Source: Bacillota bacterium
GTDB lineage: Bacteria; Bacillota; Clostridia; Oscillospirales; Ruminococcaceae
Assembly (NCBI GenBank): GCA_023440965.1
Contig: JAEZRC010000002.1
Coordinates: 124,001 to 188,000 of the forward strand
Length of the DNA stretch: 64,000 bases
Direction: 5' to 3'
The notes under the pieces are model-generated. The model was not told where the DNA came from and did no database searches. It worked only from the letters and a program-made list of their open reading frames with translations. Shown here in pieces: positions 45,831-53,513 of the stretch. A program made the translations under genes and the position numbers. Within the stretch, counting starts at the first letter, position 1. The number at the start of each line of letters is the position of its first letter.

Positions 45831-46841
45831 ATGTTCGATCCTAACAAAAAAATAATTTTCAGTGGTATTCAGCCGACGGGTACATTCACCCTTGGTAACT
45901 ATATAGGAGCAGTACGCAACTGGGTAAAGCTTCAGGACGAATACAACTGCATTTACTCTATTGTTGATATGCACGCTATTACAGTCCGTCAGGACCCTGT
46001 CAAGCTACGTCAGCAGACTCTTGACGCATACGCACTTATACTTGCGTGTGGAGTTGACCCTGAAAAGAGCATAGCTTTTATTCAGAGTCACGTTAAAACT
46101 CATGCTGAAGCTAACTGGATATTATCCTGTTCAACTCAGTTCGGTGAGCTTTCCCGCATGACTCAGTTCAAGGACAAGAGTGCAAAGCACGCTGATGATG
46201 TTAATGCGGGTCTTTTCACATATCCTGTTTTAATGGCTGGCGATATACTATTATATAAAACTGATTTAGTTCCTGTCGGTGTTGACCAGAAGCAACACCT
46301 CGAGCTTGCAAGGGATGTTGCACAGCGTTTCAATCAACGCTACGGTGACCTTTTCACAATTCCAGAGCCATATATTCCAGAAGTCGGAGCGAAGATAATG
46401 TCACTTGCTGACCCAACAAAGAAGATGTCAAAGAGTGACGAGAACCAAAATGGCTGTATCTATATCCTTGATGATGTTGATACAATAATCAGGAAGTTCA
46501 AGAGAGCAGTAACAGATAGTGACTCCGAGGTTTGTTATAAAGAGGGCAAGGATGGCATTAACAACCTTATGACAATTTTGTCAGTGGTTACTGGTGATAG
46601 CTTTGAAAAGATTACAAACGACTTTGCTGGTAAGGGATATGGTGACTTCAAGCTTGCAGTAGGTGAAGCAGTTGCAGAGCACCTTCGCCCTGTACGTGAG
46701 AATTTCGCAAGAATTTCAGCAGATAAAGCATATCTCAAGGAATGTTATGCAAAGGGCGCATATGAAGCATTAAAGCTTTCACAGAAGACTCTTTCAAAAG
46801 CATACAGAAAAGTCGGATTCGTTGACTTTCCTTTGAAATAG
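45831..46841 (+). CDS. trpS: Tryptophanyl-tRNA synthetase
   Basis: 336 residues, class I. The HIGH-like motif is TLGN in SGIQPTGTFTLGNYIGA, the KMSKS motif is in DPTKKMSKSDENQ, and the tryptophan-site segments DMHAITVRQDP and GDILLYKTDLVPVG are present. RBS CAGGAGG precedes the ATG by 7 bases. Unlike cysS and pheST in this window it has no T-box leader. It heads a run of closely packed genes that ends in the ubiquitin-like gene. Confidence 0.97.
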   Translation: MFDPNKKIIFSGIQPTGTFTLGNYIGAVRNWVKLQDEYNCIYSIVDMHAITVRQDPVKLRQQTLDAYALILACGVDPEKSIAFIQSHVKTHAEANWILSCSTQFGELSRMTQFKDKSAKHADDVNAGLFTYPVLMAGDILLYKTDLVPVGVDQKQHLELARDVAQRFNQRYGDLFTIPEPYIPEVGAKIMSLADPTKKMSKSDENQNGCIYILDDVDTIIRKFKRAVTDSDSEVCYKEGKDGINNLMTILSVVTGDSFEKITNDFAGKGYGDFKLAVGEAVAEHLRPVRENFARISADKAYLKECYAKGAYEALKLSQKTLSKAYRKVGFVDFPLK

Positions 46842-46849
46842 GTGACTAT

Positions 46850-47119
46850 ATGAAAAAGTTTTTAATTCCTTTATTCTGGATATTAGGATTTCTAACGCTT
46901 TTTGTGCCAATGATTATTGCGAGTGCGGGTCATCCATTCGGGAAGGTAGCTTCATCTATATTGTTTTTTGTAGCTTTTACATTCTTTCTTGTTGGTATAC
47001 TTTTTAATATCATTCGCAATAAGGAAGAATTTGATAAGTCACAGTTTATCACACGAATAGTTTTAATAGCGGGCGTGTTTGGATATAATGTTTTCAATTT
47101 AATAAAGCGTCTTATATAG
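46850..47119 (+). CDS. Small membrane protein, unknown function
   Basis: 89 residues. Hydrophobic helices at about 3-25 and 32-57 and a third, weaker one at about 68-86; the loop 57-66 is charged (NIIRNKEEFDK). No family recognised. It starts 8 bases after trpS and lies 12 bases before the HD gene, so it belongs to the same run of genes. Confidence 0.65.
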   Translation: MKKFLIPLFWILGFLTLFVPMIIASAGHPFGKVASSILFFVAFTFFLVGILFNIIRNKEEFDKSQFITRIVLIAGVFGYNVFNLIKRLI

Positions 47120-47131
47120 TGGGGTATTTTA

Positions 47132-47743
47132 ATGCGACCATCTGAACTTATTTCTTTTTTAGGAATAATTGAAAAACTGAAATGCAATACACGTCATTCA
47201 TGGACGTCATCTGGCAGGCACGAAAGCGTAGCTGAACATTCCTGGCGGCTTGCAGTAATTGCATTGCTTTTAAAGGACGAGTTTCCTGACATTGATAATC
47301 AAAAAGTTATAAAAATGTGCCTTGTTCATGATTTTGGTGAAGCGATAACAGGCGATATACCTTATTTTGATAAGAAAACTTCTGATGAAAAGCATGAGGA
47401 TAACGAGGTAGACAAGCTTATTGACACATTACATGAGACACAAAAAAATGAAATATCAGCGCTGTTTTTAGAAATGCGAGAGATGAAAACCACCGAGGCG
47501 AAGCTTGTAAAAGCACTTGATAAGCTTGAGGCAGTTATTTCACATAATGAGGCTGATATCAGTACGTGGATACCTCTTGAGTATGAGCTTAATCTTACTT
47601 ATGGCGAAGATGAATGTAGGGATTTTGAGTTTCTTGTGAAATTAAGAAAAATATTAAAAGATATATCCTTAAAAAAATTGCTGAAAATAAAAGGAAGTAA
47701 CAAAATGCCTTATATTAATCTGTCACAAGAAGAGGATAAATAA
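47132..47743 (+). CDS. HD-domain phosphohydrolase, YfbR/HDDC2-like (5'-deoxynucleotidase type)
   Basis: 203 residues. HD-domain metal residues are visible: RHESVAEHSWRLAV (His), CLVHDFGEAITGDIP (HD and Glu), and KALDKLEAVISHNE (Asp). The WTSSGRHESVAEHSWR signature is typical of the YfbR/HDDC2 5'-nucleotidases that dephosphorylate deoxynucleoside monophosphates. The C-terminal 25 residues are Lys-rich. The stop codon overlaps the start of the ubiquitin-like gene (TAATG), so their translation is coupled. Confidence 0.85.
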   Translation: MRPSELISFLGIIEKLKCNTRHSWTSSGRHESVAEHSWRLAVIALLLKDEFPDIDNQKVIKMCLVHDFGEAITGDIPYFDKKTSDEKHEDNEVDKLIDTLHETQKNEISALFLEMREMKTTEAKLVKALDKLEAVISHNEADISTWIPLEYELNLTYGEDECRDFEFLVKLRKILKDISLKKLLKIKGSNKMPYINLSQEEDK

Positions 47744-48360
47744 TGAAGAAGATAATAATATCACTTATTACAGTTTCTCTTTTATCTTTGGTCTTTGTAT
47801 GTCAGTCAGTTTCTGCAATGCAGATTTTTGTAAGAACACTTTCGGGTAAAAATATCACCTTGGAAGTTGAACCTAATGATACCATTGACAATGTAAAAGC
47901 GAAAATCCAAGATAAAGAAGGCATTCCACCAGATCAACAGAGATTAATATTTGCTGGAAAGCAATTAGATGAAGGTTGCACATTATCAGACTATAATATT
48001 CAGAAGGAGTCTACTATTCATTTGGTTTTAAGAATTTTACATACATTTGATACGGCGTGGACTTCTGATAATACAAACCATTGGCATAAATGTACTGACG
48101 CAGGATGCAACGAGGTTTCTGATTTATCAGTTCACAGTTATGTTAAGGATGATTTATTATCAACGCCAACAAAAACAGCCTTTAAGTGTTCAGTATGCGG
48201 TGCTGTAAAATATATAGAAGTCGAAGCTGTGCCTGAAGTAAAAGATAATAAAACTGAATCTAACCCACACACGGGTCCTTATTCAACATTGATTTTAATT
48301 TCTTTACTTTGTATTTCAAGTATATTGATTATTATCCGAACTAAGAAAAAAGATATTTAA
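47743..48360 (+). CDS. Secreted, wall-anchored ubiquitin-like protein
   Basis: 205 residues. Residues 1-25 form a signal peptide ending VSA, with the predicted cut directly before Met26. Residues 26-97 align to ubiquitin 1-72 without gaps; I count 63 of 72 identical to human ubiquitin, the changes being K6R, T9S, T12N, S20N, E24D, E51D, D52E, R54C and L67I. The I44 patch (L8, I44, H68, V70) and K11, K27, K29, K33, K48, K63 remain. The LRGG tail is replaced by ILHT, so ordinary C-terminal conjugation is impossible. Residues about 98-162 are a Cys/His module (W106, H113, H115, C117, C122, H131, C149, C152). NPHTG at 174-178, a helix and RTKKKDI form a sorting signal. RBS AGAGGA is 7 bases upstream. 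Bacteroides fragilis BfUbb is the known precedent for a secreted bacterial ubiquitin; this architecture differs. Confidence 0.95.
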   Translation: MKKIIISLITVSLLSLVFVCQSVSAMQIFVRTLSGKNITLEVEPNDTIDNVKAKIQDKEGIPPDQQRLIFAGKQLDEGCTLSDYNIQKESTIHLVLRILHTFDTAWTSDNTNHWHKCTDAGCNEVSDLSVHSYVKDDLLSTPTKTAFKCSVCGAVKYIEVEAVPEVKDNKTESNPHTGPYSTLILISLLCISSILIIIRTKKKDI

Positions 48361-48369
48361 AAACAAAAG

Positions 48370-48394
48370 GGGAAGATTTCATTGAAATCTTCCC
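48370..48394. terminator. Bidirectional hairpin between the ubiquitin-like gene and ychF
   Basis: 10-bp stem GGGAAGATTT / AAATCTTCCC with a 5-base loop. On the minus strand it is followed by CTTTTGTTTTT, a better terminator for ychF than for the plus strand. Confidence 0.8.
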
Positions 48395-48409
48395 TTAAAT
48401 ATTTCTGAA

Positions 48410-49504
48410 TTAAACATTGAATCTAAAAAGAACAATATCTCCGTCCTGCATAACATATTCCTTGCCCTCAAGCCTTACAAGTCCCTTTTCTTTTGCTGCA
48501 GTCATTGAGCCACAAGCCATGAGGTCATCATAAGCAACGATTTCAGCTCTGATAAATCCTTTTTCAAAGTCAGTGTGGATTTTTCCGGCAGCCTGCGGAG
48601 CTTTTGTGCCTTTTGTAATTGTCCATGCACGGACCTCCTGAACTCCGGCTGTAAGATATGATATAAGTCCAAGTAAAGCATAGCCTTCTTTTAAAATTCT
48701 ATTAAGGCCTGAGATTTTTAGCCCAAGTTCTGATAAGAACATTTCCTTATCTTCATCATCCATATCAGAAATTTCAGCTTCAATCTGTGCACAAATTGGT
48801 AGCACGGCAGCGTGTTCAGCCTTTGCTATTTCACAAACTGTTTTATAGTGTTTGTTTGTCTCAATATTATTCTTAAAATCATCCTCGCAAAGGTTTGCAG
48901 CATAAATTACTGGCTTGTTTGATAAAAGTGGGGTAGTCTTGATGATTTCTCTTTCATCATCTGTATAATCAAAGCTTCTTGCGGGCTTTCCTTCTTCAAG
49001 GTGAGCTTTTAGCTTTTCTAAAAATTCAACTTCAGCAAGATGTTTTTTGTCACCTTTAGCAAGCTTCTTGCTCCTGTCTATCCTTCTGTCGAGAAGCTCA
49101 ATATCTGAAAAGATAAGTTCAAGATTGATTGTTTCAATATCTCTTGCAGGATTAATTTCACCGTCAACATGAATGATATCAATATCCTCAAAGCAACGTA
49201 CTACGTGAACAATTGCATCAACCTCACGGATATTGGCAAGGAACTTATTGCCCAATCCTTCACCCTTTGAAGCACCCTTTACAAGTCCTGCAATATCAAC
49301 AAATTCAAGTGCAGCAGGTGTAAATTTTTCAGGATTGTATATTTTAGCAAGCTCATTAAGTCTTTCATCAGGAACAGACACTACACCAACATTAGGTTCA
49401 ATAGTGCAGAATGGATAGTTTGCTGACTGTGCTCCAGCATTTGTAAGAGCATTGAAAAGCGTACTTTTTCCTACATTAGGAAGTCCGACCATACCAAGTT
49501 TCAT
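48410..49504 (-). CDS. ychF: Redox-regulated ATPase YchF
   Basis: 364 residues, Obg-family P-loop protein. G1 is GLPNVGKST, G3 DIAGLVKGASKGEGLGNKFL. The fourth motif is non-canonical, as in YchF/OLA1 proteins that prefer ATP. A coiled-coil region (about 125-175) and a C-terminal TGS-like domain ending KEYVMQDGDIVLFRFNV follow. YchF binds ribosomes and dampens the oxidative stress response. It is monocistronic and convergent with the ubiquitin-like gene. Confidence 0.96.
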   Translation of the reverse strand: MKLGMVGLPNVGKSTLFNALTNAGAQSANYPFCTIEPNVGVVSVPDERLNELAKIYNPEKFTPAALEFVDIAGLVKGASKGEGLGNKFLANIREVDAIVHVVRCFEDIDIIHVDGEINPARDIETINLELIFSDIELLDRRIDRSKKLAKGDKKHLAEVEFLEKLKAHLEEGKPARSFDYTDDEREIIKTTPLLSNKPVIYAANLCEDDFKNNIETNKHYKTVCEIAKAEHAAVLPICAQIEAEISDMDDEDKEMFLSELGLKISGLNRILKEGYALLGLISYLTAGVQEVRAWTITKGTKAPQAAGKIHTDFEKGFIRAEIVAYDDLMACGSMTAAKEKGLVRLEGKEYVMQDGDIVLFRFNV

Positions 49505-49535
49505 TATTAAAATGTCCTTTCATTTAAGAAAAATA

Positions 49536-49706
49536 TTATTCTTTAGATTCTTCTTTATCAAATTCTTTAGAAGCATTAGGTCCGTAATAATTACCACTGT
49601 TATTCCCTATTGAAACTCCGTTCTTTGCAGGAGCAAAAGCAAATCCGACAATAACTCCGATAAAAAAGAATAAAGCAGATGTAAGAACAGTTGTTGATTT
49701 TTTCAT
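49536..49706 (-). CDS. Short membrane/secreted protein of 56 residues
   Basis: ATG at 49706, stop at 49536-49538. GAAAGGG lies 9 bases upstream of the start. The N-terminus MKKSTTVLTS leads into one hydrophobic helix (about 8-25, ALFFFIGVIVGFAF), then a polar tail rich in Asn and Gly and ending in acidic and Lys residues. I recognise no family. It lies between ychF and the ABC exporter in a region otherwise without genes; the remaining 135 bases to 49841 hold nothing I can identify. Confidence 0.6.
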   Translation of the reverse strand: MKKSTTVLTSALFFFIGVIVGFAFAPAKNGVSIGNNSGNYYGPNASKEFDKEESKE

Positions 49707-49841
49707 CAAATTACGCCCTTTCTAATATAAGCAATATAAATATAATACCATATTATTAATCAATTCACAATACTAATTAATATCTTTCGGACCAACAACT
49801 AAAGTATAAAGAGTAACCCCCTAATGTCGATAAATTCTTCA

Positions 49842-52652
49842 TTATTCAATTGACTTCAATGACTCAACCATATCAACCTTCTTGAGTTTGAAATGTAAAA
49901 TAAAATTGACAATAAAGGTAAAAGCAAGAGTCAGCGTACCAGAATAAACAAAGCTGTGCCATTTGATTATTCTGTTGAACATTACAATATCAACTTCGGC
50001 CGTTATAATGACAAATCTGTGAAGAAATATCCCGAGAATCAGTCCAACTATCATACCTATAATTGATGATACGGTATTCTCTCTATTAATGTAATTTGAA
50101 ATCTCTTTGTCATAGAAGCCAAGTACCTTTATCGTCGCAAGCTCTCTTGCACGTTCAGTAATGTTTATATTTGAAAGATTGTATAAAACTATGAATGCAA
50201 GTGCTCCTGCACATATAATCAGGACGAGTACAATAGAATTAAGGCTATTTGCCATGTTAAGAAATGTTTTGCCCGAAGCTGATGAGAATTGTATGCCGAG
50301 AATATCATCATTTTTAAGTATTGACGATGATAAGGCATCTTCATTATCAGCTGTTGCATCTTTCATATTGAATACAATAGAATTATACTTTGGCTCTGAT
50401 CCATACAACGAATTGTAGAGTTTTGGTGTCATATAAATATAGTGGAGTGTATAATTTTCATTAATTCCTATTACCTTGACTTTTTTAGGTTGATGGTCGA
50501 GATTCTGTATAGTAACAGTATCTCCAACCTTTATGTCAAGGAGCTTCGCAAGCTTTTCGTTTATAATCACACCGCTATCATTGAGCTTTAGCTTTTTGCC
50601 TGATACTCTTTCCTGAAGATGAATGTACTTTTCCATTTCATCAGCATTTTCAGGGATAAGTAGATTTACATTTCTTGTTCCTTTCTTGAAATAAAGGTCA
50701 AAGTTAGACTGATAAGATTGCATATTATCGCTTATAAGGTCATTGTCGAAGAGCTGTTGTGTTTTGTTTATATCGCTATCTGCTTTAACAGCAGCCATTC
50801 CGTCAAACACAAATATTGAATCAAACTGTTTTACAGCAATTGAAGCAACAGAATTGTTTACTCCAAAGCCTGCAAGCATTAGTGCTGTGCAACCAGCAAT
50901 TCCTATAACAGCCATAAAAAATCTTCTCTTATATCTGAAAAGGTTCCTGAAAGTAACCTTTCTTAAAAAGCTCAATTTGTTCCATACTATTGGGAAGCGC
51001 TCAAGCAGAACTCTCTTTCCGTTCGGCGGGGATTTCGGTCGCATTATCTGAGCTGGGTTTGATTTAAGCTCACTAAGACAAGCATACAGCACAACGAGCA
51101 CAACGCATACAAGTGAAACAAGGTATGTTATAATAGCATAATCCCACTTAAAAGGCTTAACAAAACCGGGAATATTGTACAGCATTTTATAGCTCTTAAA
51201 GATAATAGCCGGTAGAGTCTTAAAGCCAAGCCACATTCCGAAAAAGCATCCGAGCGTAGTAGCTGTCACACCATAAAAAAGGAATTTTGATGCAATAGCT
51301 GACTTACTATAACCAAGAGCCTTAAGTGTACCAATCTGCGTCCTGTTTTCTTCAACCATTCTCGTCATTGTTGTGAGGCAAACAAGTGCTGCAACAAGAA
51401 TAAAGAAAAAAGGAAAGACTTTTGAGACGGAGTCAACCTTTTCACTATCGCTTGAAAAGTTCGCATAATCCTCATTAGAATTTCTATCAAAAGAATAAAC
51501 CACAGGTTTCTTGAAGTTGTCAATCTGCGCCTGTGCGGATTTTATCTGTTGTTCATAACCCGCAATCTCCTTTTCAGTTTCTGTTTTTGAAGGAAGAGAA
51601 TTAGTTTCAATCATATGAATTTTGTTCTTCGCAAGAGTAATTTTATTCTGTGTCTGAACAATTAAAGCTTTTGTTAGGTTTTTCGTTGAATCGCCTGAAG
51701 CATCCTTCCTGTCATATTCAAGCTTAAGCTGTTTTACTGTTGTTTCACCTTTTTTAACATCATTTATAAGTGTATTGTAGTTAGCTGAAGCAAGGTATTT
51801 TGCACCTTCAAGCTCGCTTTTTGCTTTTTCAAGATCTCTTTTAACTTCTGCTATTAGCTTATCATATCTTACATTAACGCTTTTTGATAGAGCGTCGTTT
51901 ATTTGTGGAACATATTTTCCAAGTTTCTCTTTATATTCCTCTGAAAAAGGGTCAACATTATCAAGTCCTTTGATAGTCGCAAAAAGCTCAGTATAATAAG
52001 GCAAGTTGAAATCTTCCTCCGGAAGAAGTACAAAGCTTTCTATCTTACCATTGCCTATTTTTGTTTGACCTCTCTTATATCCAATATATGAAGGTGAACT
52101 TATTATTCCGACAATTTTATATTTGTCAGTCTTGAGGTAATTGCTCATTGGTTTTTTATCATCAGGGGTAGTGAATGTTATATAATTACCGACCTTAAAG
52201 CTTTCGGGGGAAGTGATTTTCCGTTCAATAGCACATTCTCCTGATTTTTCAGGCATTCTTCCTTCAAGTACAACAGGGCGATTTATATTATAAATATCAT
52301 CGTTTCCTATTTTCTTGTTGTAGGAAATTGCCTTTAAAACAAGACTTTCTCCATCCGCCTGAACAAAAAGATCCTGTGTATAGCTGGGCATAACTCCCGT
52401 TACACCGTCAACATTATTTACAGAAGAAACATCATCTGCTGAAATACCCAATGTTGTCATTAGCTTTATATCCATTAGATTCTGGTCTTCAAAATAATTC
52501 AAGGCAGTTTTTTTCATGTCAGGGCTTGTTGACTTAAGTCCAACAAGGAAGCCTGCTCCAAGAGCCACAATAGCAAATATAGAAAGAAATCGGCTTAGCG
52601 ATAAGCGTATTTCTCTAAAAGTATCCTTTTTTAAAGCATTTTTAAAAAGCAT
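49842..52652 (-). CDS. ABC transporter permease, large FtsX type with coiled-coil ectodomain
   Basis: 936 residues. The first membrane helix is about 20-42, then a long extracellular region (about 45-395) containing a coiled-coil-rich segment (about 260-375, rich in Lys, Glu and Leu). FtsX domain 1 (about 405-530) has ENRTQIGTLKALGYSKSAI, and a second ectodomain and FtsX domain 2 (about 810-930) have ERARELATIKVLGFYDKEI. With the ATPase encoded 10 bases upstream it forms a MacB-like exporter of the kind linked to antimicrobial peptides, lipids or wall enzymes in Firmicutes. The coiled-coil insertion may reach an extracellular partner. It has no close similarity, as far as I can read, to the permease at 1-2274 beyond family features. 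Confidence 0.92.
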   Translation of the reverse strand: MLFKNALKKDTFREIRLSLSRFLSIFAIVALGAGFLVGLKSTSPDMKKTALNYFEDQNLMDIKLMTTLGISADDVSSVNNVDGVTGVMPSYTQDLFVQADGESLVLKAISYNKKIGNDDIYNINRPVVLEGRMPEKSGECAIERKITSPESFKVGNYITFTTPDDKKPMSNYLKTDKYKIVGIISSPSYIGYKRGQTKIGNGKIESFVLLPEEDFNLPYYTELFATIKGLDNVDPFSEEYKEKLGKYVPQINDALSKSVNVRYDKLIAEVKRDLEKAKSELEGAKYLASANYNTLINDVKKGETTVKQLKLEYDRKDASGDSTKNLTKALIVQTQNKITLAKNKIHMIETNSLPSKTETEKEIAGYEQQIKSAQAQIDNFKKPVVYSFDRNSNEDYANFSSDSEKVDSVSKVFPFFFILVAALVCLTTMTRMVEENRTQIGTLKALGYSKSAIASKFLFYGVTATTLGCFFGMWLGFKTLPAIIFKSYKMLYNIPGFVKPFKWDYAIITYLVSLVCVVLVVLYACLSELKSNPAQIMRPKSPPNGKRVLLERFPIVWNKLSFLRKVTFRNLFRYKRRFFMAVIGIAGCTALMLAGFGVNNSVASIAVKQFDSIFVFDGMAAVKADSDINKTQQLFDNDLISDNMQSYQSNFDLYFKKGTRNVNLLIPENADEMEKYIHLQERVSGKKLKLNDSGVIINEKLAKLLDIKVGDTVTIQNLDHQPKKVKVIGINENYTLHYIYMTPKLYNSLYGSEPKYNSIVFNMKDATADNEDALSSSILKNDDILGIQFSSASGKTFLNMANSLNSIVLVLIICAGALAFIVLYNLSNINITERARELATIKVLGFYDKEISNYINRENTVSSIIGMIVGLILGIFLHRFVIITAEVDIVMFNRIIKWHSFVYSGTLTLAFTFIVNFILHFKLKKVDMVESLKSIE

Positions 52653-52662
52653 TTATATCTCC

Positions 52663-53367
52663 TTACCATTCGATGGTACTTACATCAGCAGGGTTATCAT
52701 TTATTTTAACAGATGCAACCTTGCTGTTTTTAATTTTAATAATTCGGTCTGCCATTGGAGATATTGCTGAATTATGAGTGATAACAATTACAGTAATGCC
52801 ATTATTTCTACAGGTATCCTGAAGAAGCTTTAATACATGCTTACCAGTATTGTAATCTAACGCTCCGGTAGGTTCATCACACAGCAATAATTTTGGCTTT
52901 TTTGCAAGTGCTCTTGCGATAGAAACCCTCTGCTGTTCACCACCTGAAAGCTGTGAAGGAAAGTTGTCCATTCTCTCTTCAAGTCCGACTTCTTTAAGTA
53001 TAGTTGCTGCATCAATAGCGGCTTTGCTTATCTGTGTAGCAAGCTCAACATTTTCCTTTGCAGTAAGATTAGGAACTAAATTATAGAACTGAAATACAAA
53101 TCCAATATCAAATCTTCTGAAGGACGTTAGCTGTTTTGGGGTGTATTTTGCGATATCATTCCCATCGACGATAATTTCACCCTCATCACAGGTATCCATA
53201 CCACCAAGCATATTTAGAATAGTCGTTTTGCCGGCACCGCTTTCGCCGACAATAACAACAAATTCACCTTTATTTACATCAAAATCAATTCCGTCAGAAG
53301 CGTTAATTGTTATTTCACCCATTTTATATCTTTTATAAACATTATTGAATTGTACAAAGGGTTCCAT
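52663..53367 (-). CDS. ABC transporter ATP-binding protein (LolD/MacB type)
   Basis: 234 residues from the ATG at 53367, chosen because AGGAGG lies 7 bases upstream; a longer frame to 53409 has no site and a non-family start. Walker A GESGAGKTT, signature LSGGEQQRVSIARALA, Walker B LLLCDEPTGALD and the H-loop VITH are all intact. It drives the FtsX-type permease encoded next on the same strand. A promoter lies at 53398-53426, back to back with that of the GntR operon. Confidence 0.95.
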   Translation of the reverse strand: MEPFVQFNNVYKRYKMGEITINASDGIDFDVNKGEFVVIVGESGAGKTTILNMLGGMDTCDEGEIIVDGNDIAKYTPKQLTSFRRFDIGFVFQFYNLVPNLTAKENVELATQISKAAIDAATILKEVGLEERMDNFPSQLSGGEQQRVSIARALAKKPKLLLCDEPTGALDYNTGKHVLKLLQDTCRNNGITVIVITHNSAISPMADRIIKIKNSKVASVKINDNPADVSTIEW

Positions 53368-53397
53368 TGTATTCCTCCTACTATTATTAATGATATA

Positions 53398-53426
53398 AGT
53401 ATACACCATTTTATATTAATCATCAA
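53398..53426 (-). promoter_or_regulatory. Promoter of the ABC exporter operon (minus strand)
   Basis: On the minus strand, -35 TTGATG (53426-53421), 17-base spacer, -10 TATACT (53403-53398), about 30 bases before the ATPase ATG. Confidence 0.7.
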
Positions 53427-53443
53427 TTAATTTTAAAAAAGTA

Positions 53444-53472
53444 TTGACAAAGCTAAAGCCATATGATACTGT
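53444..53472 (+). promoter_or_regulatory. Promoter of the GntR-ABC operon
   Basis: Consensus -35 TTGACA (53444-53449). At 17 bases spacing the -10 region is TACTGT (53467-53472), which is the left arm of the palindrome at 53467-53493; GATACT at 15 bases is an alternative. Confidence 0.65.
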
Positions 53473-53493
53473 ATATATATAGTATATACAGTA
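53467..53493 (+). promoter_or_regulatory. Palindromic operator, probably for the GntR/YtrA-type repressor
   Basis: Perfect 11-bp inverted repeat TACTGTATATA (53467-53477) and TATATACAGTA (53483-53493) around a 5-base TATAG centre. It overlaps the -10 region and starts 47 bases before the GntR start codon, as expected for autorepression. Confidence 0.8.
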
Positions 53494-53513
53494 TTCGTGA
53501 AAGAAGGTGCGGG

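Noticed and set aside
47743..47802. Lipobox reading of the ubiquitin-like protein signal peptide (VFVC at residues 17-20)
   Set aside because: VFVC lacks the small residues needed before the Cys, and a standard VSA cut site follows five residues later.
47743..48360. Possible eukaryotic contamination or misassembly to explain the ubiquitin sequence
   Set aside because: The signal peptide, sorting signal, bacterial RBS and start-stop overlap with the HD gene are continuous with bacterial flanking genes, and codon use is as AT-rich as the neighbours.
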